Below, piece after piece: positions 57,877 through 64,000 of a DNA stretch of 64,000 bases. Made by a program: the position numbers and the translations under genes. Numbering within the stretch: position 1 is the first letter of the stretch; every line of letters begins with the position of its first letter. The notes beneath the pieces are model-generated. The model saw only the letters and a list, made by a program, of their open reading frames with translations. It was not told the origin of the DNA and ran no database searches. This DNA is from Tritonibacter litoralis (GTDB lineage: Bacteria > Pseudomonadota > Alphaproteobacteria > Rhodobacterales > Rhodobacteraceae): positions 1 to 64,000 of the forward strand of contig NZ_WIBF01000008.1 in the NCBI RefSeq assembly GCF_009496005.1, in the 5' to 3' direction.

Positions 57877-59106
57877 CTATGCAGCGGCGGCTTCGTTGCG
57901 ACCAAGTTCATGTAAGGATTGGGCCAGTTTTCCGATTTCCTTGCGCAGCGGATTCTTGGGCGCAGAAAGGGCCAAAGGCTGGCCGTGGTCACAGGATTGC
58001 ATCACGGGTTTGCCGCCGTCGGGCAATTGAATGTCGATAGAAATTTCCAAAGATTCTGACAGGCGCTTGACCCGGCTTTTCCCCCCCAGATCGGTGAACT
58101 TTGGTGCCCGGTTCAAGGCAAACCGCAGTTTATCAAACGGCAGGTCTTCCCCTTGCAGCAGACGTTTGATCCGCAGCGCGTTTTGAGCGCTACGCAGATC
58201 CAGATCGATCAGGGCAAAGTACAGATGCGCGGTGGTCAAGACGGTGTCTGACCATTGCACTAGTGTTTTAGGCAGGTCGATGACCACAAAGTCAAAATGC
58301 TTGCGGGCCATCTGAATGATTTTGCTCACATCCTCAGGCGTCAGAAAGTCCAGCGGCAGCATTTCAGCTGGGGCGGTGAAAACCTGAAGCTTGTTTTCAA
58401 AGGTCACCAGGGCCTGGCCGAAGATTTCGTCATCCAAGGAGTCCATATCCCCCAAAAGCTCGGTCACCGCTTCTCGTCTTGGCAGATCGAGATAGGTGGA
58501 AACGGACCCAAACTGCAGATCAAGGTCAATCAAGCAGACCGAAGGTGTATCGCCCTCGCAGCGCTCGGCGATTTCCCAAGCCAGGTTCACAGCCAGCGTT
58601 GTTGAGCCAACACCGCCTGCCAGACCGTGACAGGCGATGACCGCGCCTTCGCGCTGGTTTTCGGACTGAAGCGCAGGACCCGCGTGTCCCGCAAAAGCCG
58701 GGGCGTTTTTCAACCGCTCGATCGCGGATTGCAGCTCATGCTCTGGCAGCGGGTAGGGGATAAATTCATCGGCGCCCTTGCGCAGCAGGCTGTGCAGCGA
58801 CGCTGGAGTTACGTCTTCGGCGATCAAGATGACCTTGATGTTCTTGGCCTTGGCCGCCTGAATGATTTCTTCCATGCGAGACAGCTCGTCTTCGTCATCG
58901 CAGTCCATTGCCAGAGCGACAAATTCAAGGGATTGCCCGTCTTCCTGGGTAAAAAAGGGCAGGGCTTCGTCAAAGGTCAGATCGCCCCAGGCCTCGCCCA
59001 AGGCGGTCTCCATGTCCTCAATCAGCAGATCAAAGTTCTGAACATCACGGCTGATGGTACAGGCCGTGATCGAACTTGTTTCTGGTTGGGGCAGACCGCT
59101 GCTCAT
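57877..59106 (-). CDS. cpaE: Tad localisation ATPase-like protein CpaE/TadZ
   Basis: The 409-residue protein has an N-terminal receiver-like domain (about 20-140) and a MinD-like domain with the variant Walker A G-L-A-G-G-V-G-S-T-T-L-A, which lacks the signature lysine of MinD but is normal for TadZ. It guides the pilus machine to a pole. A terminator-like hairpin lies upstream between it and the OmpA-like gene. Confidence 0.92.
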   Translation of the reverse strand: MSSGLPQPETSSITACTISRDVQNFDLLIEDMETALGEAWGDLTFDEALPFFTQEDGQSLEFVALAMDCDDEDELSRMEEIIQAAKAKNIKVILIAEDVTPASLHSLLRKGADEFIPYPLPEHELQSAIERLKNAPAFAGHAGPALQSENQREGAVIACHGLAGGVGSTTLAVNLAWEIAERCEGDTPSVCLIDLDLQFGSVSTYLDLPRREAVTELLGDMDSLDDEIFGQALVTFENKLQVFTAPAEMLPLDFLTPEDVSKIIQMARKHFDFVVIDLPKTLVQWSDTVLTTAHLYFALIDLDLRSAQNALRIKRLLQGEDLPFDKLRFALNRAPKFTDLGGKSRVKRLSESLEISIDIQLPDGGKPVMQSCDHGQPLALSAPKNPLRKEIGKLAQSLHELGRNEAAAA

Positions 59107-59265
59107 TGCTGTTTATCCTCTTTCACGGGAAGTCTCGCGTGCCGCCAGCAAGGCTAATCCGAAGTGTCCGGACGCAGTTCGTTCCATGGAAAGAAGATCA
59201 AGGAAAATCTGGGCGAGATTTGGGCTAAAAAGCCCCATTTGTGAGAAATTGTTTAAGAATTGAAA

Positions 59266-59290
59266 AAAGCGCCCCTGAGGGCGCTTTCCA
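59266..59290 (-). terminator. hairpin between the OmpA-like gene and cpaE
   Basis: AAAGCGCCC (59266-59274) and GGGCGCTTT (59279-59287) form a 9-bp stem with a 4-base loop. On the minus strand it runs into TTTTTTC. It would end or attenuate the transcript after the OmpA-like gene, within the Tad cluster. Confidence 0.8.
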
Positions 59291-59313
59291 CATTAAGACG
59301 TTGAAATTGGGTC

Positions 59314-59943
59314 TTAGTTGTCGGTAATGGTCTGCTGTTCCGGTGCTTGTGTCAGTGTGGTTTGCGCCACGGCGCTTTCGACGTAATCACGATCAATAAT
59401 GGCCGCGTATCGTCCGTCCAGGGTCTGGTGACGTTTCAAGAAACCGGAGACTTCGGTCACGGTACGGCGATTGCGGCGCTCCCGATCTGGGGTGTCGATA
59501 ACTGGACGGGTTTCGCCAAAAGAAACAACAGCTTGCAAGCGGCGGCGGTCAATCCCTTTGGAAACCAGGTACCGCACGGTCGCATTGGCGCGACGCTGAC
59601 CGAGCGCGCGGTTATAGCCGTTTGAGCCTACAGCATCCGTATGGCCATAAACGGTGAAGCGAACCTCAGGAAACTGGTTGATCCAATCTGCCTGGCGGTC
59701 CAAAATTGCGCGGGCCTGGCCGTCCAAACGGGCGCTGTTGAAGGCAAAATTGATTGTCGTTGGCACTTCTTTTGCAAAACGTTTGCCCAGTGCAACAACA
59801 TAGTCCCGCTCGCCGCGATGAACCGCAGTGTTATTGGCAGATGCCACACCAAAGTTTTCACGTGATTTGCGGTTGCTGCCAACCTCTCGGGCGCAGCCCG
59901 TGACCGCCACTAAGAGGACCAACAAGATCGTATGCTTGAACAT
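59314..59943 (-). CDS. OmpA-family lipoprotein of the Tad locus
   Basis: From ATG 59943 (GAGG upstream) the protein has 209 residues with a lipobox V-T-G-C near residue 16 and a C-terminal OmpA-like domain (V-Y-G-H-T-D-A-V-G-S-N-G-Y-N, R-R-A-N-A) that binds peptidoglycan. It occupies the place usually held by cpaD between the secretin and cpaE. It may anchor the secretin to the wall. Confidence 0.88.
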   Translation of the reverse strand: MFKHTILLVLLVAVTGCAREVGSNRKSRENFGVASANNTAVHRGERDYVVALGKRFAKEVPTTINFAFNSARLDGQARAILDRQADWINQFPEVRFTVYGHTDAVGSNGYNRALGQRRANATVRYLVSKGIDRRRLQAVVSFGETRPVIDTPDRERRNRRTVTEVSGFLKRHQTLDGRYAAIIDRDYVESAVAQTTLTQAPEQQTITDN

Positions 59944-59959
59944 TGTTTTGTTCCTCATA

Positions 59960-61351
59960 TCAGTCCAGGACGTAGCCGTAAGAGCCGGTGAAGTCTTGGG
60001 CGGCAACTTCGCCCGCAGCACCGCGTTGATTGCGATGAGTTTTGCCAAACAGGAATAGTTCGGCTTCGCTTGGTGGAGTAACGCGGTCAGTTGGCAAGCT
60101 GAGCGCTTCGCCGCGTGTGGGTGTGACCAGGTGAGCGCTGATGATGATCACCAGTTCGGTCTGTTCCCGCTGGAAGCTGGTGCTGCGGAACAGTGATCCC
60201 AAAACCGGCACATCGCTAATCCACGGCAACTGGGAAATCGTGTCCGAGAAGTCATCCTGGACCAAACCGGCAACCGCAAAGCTTTCACCGTCCCGCAATT
60301 CAACGGTGGTGTTGGTCTGGCGTTTGCTGAAACCAAACGCGGTGAGACCATTTACAGTGGTTGTTGTAGACGGGTCCAGTTCTGACACCGATGCGCTGAG
60401 CTCTAGGTTGATCAAATCACCGTCTACGACGCGGGGAATGAAATCCAGTTCGATACCAAATGGGACCAGATCCACACCGACGGAGCCATCGTCATCGACA
60501 ACCGGGATGGGCACTTCGCCGCCCGCGAGGAACCGCGCTTCCTGTCCCGAGAGGGCTGTCAGGTTCGGTTCTGCTAGCGTGCGTACAACACCTTTGGTTT
60601 CAAGGGCTTCTAATAGAATACCAAGCTGCACAGAGCCAACACCAAAGTTAAAGGCAATCGCGCCTTCGATGTCGTTGCTTGGCACGATCAAATTGTTGTT
60701 GAGGCTGTTATCGTTCAGCAGCCAGGTTCCGGTTTCTGCCAGAACGTCACCGCTGCCCAGCGCCAACGAGGAGCGCAGGCTTTTCGACACCGCCCGCTGC
60801 ATTTCGGCAAAACGGACCTGCAGCATCACTTGCTGGACGCCACCCACAGACATCAGGTTTGAAATACGTTCCGGCGCGTAGCGTTCCGCCAATTCCAACG
60901 CCCGCTGTAGTTTCGCAGAGCTGGAAACCGTCCCCGACAAAACGATGCCGTCGTTGGCAGTGCGCACTTCAATCGGCTCGCCCGGCAGAATCTGCCGCAA
61001 GCGTTGTTTGAACTCGCTGACATCAGCGGCCACGCGAACGTCTACATTGGTGATGAGGCTACCCGAAGCATCCAGAAGGGTCAGCGTGGTCAAACCTGGT
61101 GTTTTACCCAGGACGTAGATCGACCGGTCCGACAGCGAAGAAATATCCGCAATGCTCGGGTTTGCGATTGTGATTTCCGCAAAGGGGTTTTCGCTTTCGA
61201 CCACCACCGCCCGGTTCATAGGGACCTCTAAGGTGGTTGTCACACCTTGACGCACGACCCGCAGCTCGTTGGCCCAGGCCCCTTGTGTCGTGGGCAAGCC
61301 GAACAAAGCACCCCCCGTAAGAGCTGCTGCAATGAGTTTCTTCAATGACAT
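59960..61351 (-). CDS. cpaC: Tad outer-membrane secretin CpaC/RcpA
   Basis: The 463-residue protein has a signal peptide (cut near A-W-A-N), a pilus-specific N-domain with BON-like fold (V-L-S-G-T-V-S-S-S-A-K) and the secretin domain, with V-Q-L-G-I-L-L-E-A-L and the C-terminal V-P-V-L-G-S-L-F-R-S. It forms the outer-membrane ring of the pilus. The ATG at 61351 has AGG four bases upstream. A 247-bp gap to cpaB holds no supported gene. Confidence 0.94.
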   Translation of the reverse strand: MSLKKLIAAALTGGALFGLPTTQGAWANELRVVRQGVTTTLEVPMNRAVVVESENPFAEITIANPSIADISSLSDRSIYVLGKTPGLTTLTLLDASGSLITNVDVRVAADVSEFKQRLRQILPGEPIEVRTANDGIVLSGTVSSSAKLQRALELAERYAPERISNLMSVGGVQQVMLQVRFAEMQRAVSKSLRSSLALGSGDVLAETGTWLLNDNSLNNNLIVPSNDIEGAIAFNFGVGSVQLGILLEALETKGVVRTLAEPNLTALSGQEARFLAGGEVPIPVVDDDGSVGVDLVPFGIELDFIPRVVDGDLINLELSASVSELDPSTTTTVNGLTAFGFSKRQTNTTVELRDGESFAVAGLVQDDFSDTISQLPWISDVPVLGSLFRSTSFQREQTELVIIISAHLVTPTRGEALSLPTDRVTPPSEAELFLFGKTHRNQRGAAGEVAAQDFTGSYGYVLD

Positions 61352-61598
61352 GTGACCTGCCTTTCCGATCACGCCTCTATGGTTCGGGTCTTTTTGCCCG
61401 TCTTTCTTTCCCGCCACTTTGCGCGAAAGCTGATTTTATTGCAAGAATCATTGTTTCGGCACTGTTGTGTGTGGAAGGGCAGCAACAGGAACCGGTGAAG
61501 GGGCGGGCTGGCGCGGCACAAAACTGGATGGTCTAGATCAGGCAGTTTCAACGCTTGTGGCCGCCATTGGGCGGCCGTCGATCGAAACTAAGTCGCAA

Positions 61599-62459
61599 TC
61601 AGTTGGTGCAGGGAATAGGGATTTCTACCACTTCTGCGCCTCGGCGGTTTCGGATGGTGCAGACTTTCTGCTTTTCCACCTGAGCGGGCGCAACATGTTC
61701 ACTCACGCCCAAAAGCTTACGTTGATCGACCTCAATGACCGAAGCTGAAACACTTTCTTCCTGAGCCCCAACCAATGCCAAGGAAAGGCGCCCCGTGGAT
61801 TGGGCTTGGGCAAGAGCTGCAACCTGAACGGGGGCCGCTGCAACGGTTACGGTGCGCGCGATGGTCGTGCCATCAACCCCACCAGCCTTTTGATCGACTG
61901 CAATCAACTCAACATTTGTTTGAATCAAACGGGTTACTTCGCGGGTGCTTTGGCCTTGTGAATTCACCATATCGCCCGTCCAATAGACTTCCACCCGGTC
62001 GCCGGGTCGTAGGAATCCGGACACGCCTGATGCCACATCAACCTTGATTGCAAAAGCGCGCTGCCCCGGTTTTAATCGAGACGTCAGACCTGCATCTTCA
62101 CCGGGATTGGTGACCTTGACAGCAAGAATGGCCTCGCCGGGTTCGATTTCTCGCAGAACCACCCGCTGGTCTTCGGCACGTCCCGGCGGAAAGAGGGTTT
62201 CGACGGTTTGGAACGTGCCCTCGGGCAGGCTCTCTTGTGGCCAGCGCACCTGCCGCACCATTTCTTCGGTCAGGCGTTGGCCGTATTTCAGCGGCTCAGT
62301 GGCGACAAAAACATTCACTGTTGGAATGGCCTGTTCACGCGTCGCACGTTCATGCGCCAGTGCGTTTTGATATGCGCCAATCCGGTTCTTGACCATCATA
62401 ACAGCCCCCCCGGCGAGGGCGATACCTGCAACTAGAACGATACCGAAGACTGCGCGCAT
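61599..62459 (-). CDS. cpaB: Flp pilus assembly protein CpaB/RcpC
   Basis: From ATG 62459 (AAAGGAG upstream) the protein has 286 residues: an N-terminal membrane helix, then an SAF domain (V-F-V-A-T-E-P-L-K-Y-G-Q-R-L) and a second domain with R-P-G-D-R-V-E-V-Y. CpaB is a periplasmic partner of the secretin. The longer frame to 62747 lacks similarity and is not used. Confidence 0.92.
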   Translation of the reverse strand: MRAVFGIVLVAGIALAGGAVMMVKNRIGAYQNALAHERATREQAIPTVNVFVATEPLKYGQRLTEEMVRQVRWPQESLPEGTFQTVETLFPPGRAEDQRVVLREIEPGEAILAVKVTNPGEDAGLTSRLKPGQRAFAIKVDVASGVSGFLRPGDRVEVYWTGDMVNSQGQSTREVTRLIQTNVELIAVDQKAGGVDGTTIARTVTVAAAPVQVAALAQAQSTGRLSLALVGAQEESVSASVIEVDQRKLLGVSEHVAPAQVEKQKVCTIRNRRGAEVVEIPIPCTN

Positions 62460-62596
62460 CAGGTGCTCCTTTGGGTGCTGTGTGTTGAATAAGAAAGGGT
62501 GAATTAAAAAGGCGATGCAGACGGGCCTGTCTGATACTTGCTGTTTGAAAACCGAGCTGGAAGTTAATCCACAAAAACGGCAAGCTGATCGCCATC

Positions 62597-62803
62597 TTAT
62601 TCCAGCGCATTCCCCTGGCTGGCCAAATCTGTGCTTGTCGCGCCCATATAGCCGCTTACAGCTGTCAATACGCCTTCCAGACCTGTGCGCAAAGGCGTGG
62701 TCAAAAGGAGTACGGCGGCCATAACAACGGCTGTCAGGATCACCCAATCGACGGTTACCGCGCCACTTTCGTCGCGGCGAAATTTCTGAAACATATGTCG
62801 CAT
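62597..62803 (-). CDS. Flp-like pilin, second copy
   Basis: The 68-residue protein starts with a charged head (F-R-R-D-E-S-G) and a hydrophobic helix A-V-T-V-D-W-V-I-L-T, like the major pilin downstream, but with a different tail (G-Y-M-G-A-T-S-T-D-L-A). A GGGA six bases before the ATG supports the start. It lies 145 bases after the major pilin gene on the same strand and may be a minor pilin. Confidence 0.82.
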   Translation of the reverse strand: MRHMFQKFRRDESGAVTVDWVILTAVVMAAVLLLTTPLRTGLEGVLTAVSGYMGATSTDLASQGNALE

Positions 62804-62833
62804 AATCGGTCCCGGATTGTGGTTTCGGGAAAA

Positions 62834-62892
62834 TGCGGCCGCGCGTTTGTAATGTACCGTTTTGGGGGCGTACTTGGGCAGGCGCGGCCGCA
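62834..62892 (-). terminator. inverted repeat between the two pilin genes
   Basis: TGCGGCCGCGC (62834-62844) and GCGCGGCCGCA (62882-62892) are exact reverse complements around a 37-base loop. On the minus strand the structure is followed by TTTTCCC. It may attenuate read-through from the major pilin. Confidence 0.5.
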
Positions 62893-62947
62893 GCTTTGTT
62901 TTTGAACCAGGAGCCGGTGCCCCTGATTACGCTGTTAAGCGTCTAAC

Positions 62948-63175
62948 TTATTCGGTGGTTGTTGTAGAAGAAGAACCAATCGCGCCGGTGGTACCCAGCG
63001 AGGTGCCGGTGCCGGTCAGGTAGGAGCTGGTGGTTGTGACCAGGCCGGAGGTGCCGGACTGAATGCCAGTGTAAACAACGCCGGCCAGAGCAGCAACGGC
63101 AGCGGTCAGAACAACCCAGTCAACGGTTACGGCGCCGGATTCGTCTTCGCGGAAGTTTTTGATGAATTTGATCAT
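62948..63175 (-). CDS. flp: Flp major pilin
   Basis: The 75-residue prepilin has a leader F-R-E-D-E-S-G, cut by CpaA after Gly, and the mature N-terminus A-V-T-V-D-W-V-V-L-T-A-A. The typical Flp motif has Glu-Tyr at positions 5-6 of the mature chain. Here it is Asp-Trp, in both pilins. The tail is Ser/Thr/Gly-rich. GGAGGG precedes the ATG. It is the first gene of the Tad locus. Confidence 0.9.
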   Translation of the reverse strand: MIKFIKNFREDESGAVTVDWVVLTAAVAALAGVVYTGIQSGTSGLVTTTSSYLTGTGTSLGTTGAIGSSSTTTTE

Positions 63176-63538
63176 GGTTAGTCCCTCCAAAGGATCTCAT
63201 AAAAGGTGTCTCGACCGCTTCGAAGCTGTATCTGAGGAGTGCTCTCTCACCAGCGTGTCCCCTGTCCGTCGCGGTATGAGCACATATAGCCAGCGGAGAA
63301 TGGCAGGATTTGGGCTGAAACCCGGAACAACACGCCCAATTTTAACTTTTCAGCAGGGAATGGGGTAAGGCGCTGAAAGTTAAGAAAAAAAATAGTAACT
63401 AAATGTTGATAGCCGTGGCTTGCATGCGGCACATCGGGGCAAATATGGCGATGTTGCCAAATTTGGGCGGGTTTTACTGGCAGTTTGCGCCGGATTGGTA
63501 AAAACTTTCCTAAAATCAGCGGTAATACGAGCAGTCTT
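63176..63538. other. divergent promoter region between flp and the right-edge gene
   Basis: No supported gene is seen in this 363-bp stretch. It contains an imperfect inverted repeat, TTAACTTTTCAG (63342-63353) with CTGAAAGTTAA (63373-63383), and an A-rich tract (63384-63391), features of a regulated promoter. The flp promoter should lie here. Confidence 0.55.
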
Positions 63539-64000
63539 ATGGGGTTTTTACGGAATCGGCTGATCCCGGTTTTTTTGACGGCGGTCCTTGCGGTCGCTCC
63601 GGCACCAAGAAGTACAGCCCAAAGCGAACCCGCAGCGCCCAAGCGGGTGACGCCTGCACCGTTTCCTGAGTTCCAATCCAAAACCGTCCGCCCGCCCAAA
63701 GCGGGCGCGCCGAAACGCTCCATTGTCCAAATTACGCCGGAAGCCGCAGCAGAGACGCAACAGCCTCAGACAGACCAAACGTCCAGCGTGGTGCCCGCGC
63801 GATATGGCAGTTTCTGGCAGGTGATCTCGCCAAAACAGGCAGACAGCGGTCCGGGACGCCTTGCGTCGGCCCTGTTGGAAGTCTCGCGCCAGCCGGGATT
63901 GTCGCCGCCACGTTTGCAGGATCTTCAAGACATGGCCGCAGCCTATGGCGTGCCGCTTTTGCTGGAGACAGTGAATACTCGTGTCTCTCCGGCACTGGCC
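63539..64000 (+). CDS. secreted protein, probable lytic transglycosylase, 3' end outside the window
   Basis: From ATG 63539 an open frame of 154 codons runs off the window edge. It has a signal peptide (I-P-V-F-L-T-A-V-L-A-V-A, cut near T-A-Q), a Pro/Lys-rich linker, and then Y-G-S-F-W-Q-V-I-S with a helical stretch ending L-L-L-E-T-V-N-T-R-V-S-P-A-L-A. That last block looks like the start of a lytic transglycosylase (SLT) domain, whose catalytic E-S would come next. Position beside a pilus locus fits wall opening for assembly, but identity is inferred. Confidence 0.65.
   Translation, partial: MGFLRNRLIPVFLTAVLAVAPAPRSTAQSEPAAPKRVTPAPFPEFQSKTVRPPKAGAPKRSIVQITPEAAAETQQPQTDQTSSVVPARYGSFWQVISPKQADSGPGRLASALLEVSRQPGLSPPRLQDLQDMAAAYGVPLLLETVNTRVSPALA

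Noticed and set aside
61352-61598. A 60-codon minus-strand frame between cpaB and cpaC
   Set aside because: Composition is not protein-like and no ribosome site is seen; the 247-bp gap is left as non-coding.

Overview
The window reads as chromosomal DNA of an alphaproteobacterium of the Rhodobacterales (Roseobacter-type marine Rhodobacteraceae). The pointers are the set of protein families, a bacterial phosphatidylcholine synthase, a rhodobacterial Tad pilus locus, a CtrA-type TTAA-N7-TTAA site, a near-match to the alphaproteobacterial LexA box, and many small GC-rich intergenic palindromes. Genus and species cannot be fixed from the sequence alone. Most of the window is core genome. No complete mobile element, CRISPR array or rRNA operon is visible.

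Region 1 (1-4.6 kb): an initiator tRNA lacking only its first base, a probable remnant of a site-specific recombinase running antisense into it, then a cobalamin riboswitch and the class Ib ribonucleotide reductase operon nrdHIEF. Region 2 (4.6-12.3 kb): an RND efflux pump with its adaptor, a small potassium-channel-like protein, a TetR - carboxymuconolactone decarboxylase-like - thioredoxin-fold cluster with three operator-like repeats, and an azoreductase. Region 3 (12.6-26.5 kb): ileS, a CtrA-box-preceded membrane protein, a tandem pair of LysM plus solute-binding-like secreted proteins, ogt, pcs, xerC with a DUF484 gene, a transaldolase-family aldolase and priA.

Region 4 (26.5-34 kb): two orphan genes in an AT-richer patch, an MFS permease, prmA, a DUF1127 protein, ruvCAB behind a LexA-like site, and a MazG-like protein. 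Region 5 (34-44.3 kb): a hypothetical gene, thpR, ybgC-tolQRAB-pal-cpoB (the cell-envelope constriction system), tilS and ftsH. Region 6 (44.4-50.7 kb): the C1-folate genes fhs and folD flanking a chorismate mutase, then the ligase-associated repair pair pdeM and Lhr-type helicase on the minus strand. Region 7 (50.9-63.2 kb): a complete-looking Tad/Flp pilus locus on the minus strand (two Flp-like pilins, cpaB, secretin, OmpA-like lipoprotein, cpaE, cpaF, tadB, tadC, two TPR lipoproteins, prepilin peptidase, AAA ATPase). A partial secreted protein, probably a lytic transglycosylase, runs off the right edge.

The most interesting non-gene structure is a family of mosaic intergenic palindromes with at least two clear copies and one partial copy, sharing fixed boxes separated by hairpins of different sequence. 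I found no wholly new multi-gene system. The best candidates for under-described biology are the LysM/solute-binding tandem pair, the Tad-linked AAA ATPase, the Asp-Trp variant Flp pilins, and the chorismate mutase between fhs and folD.
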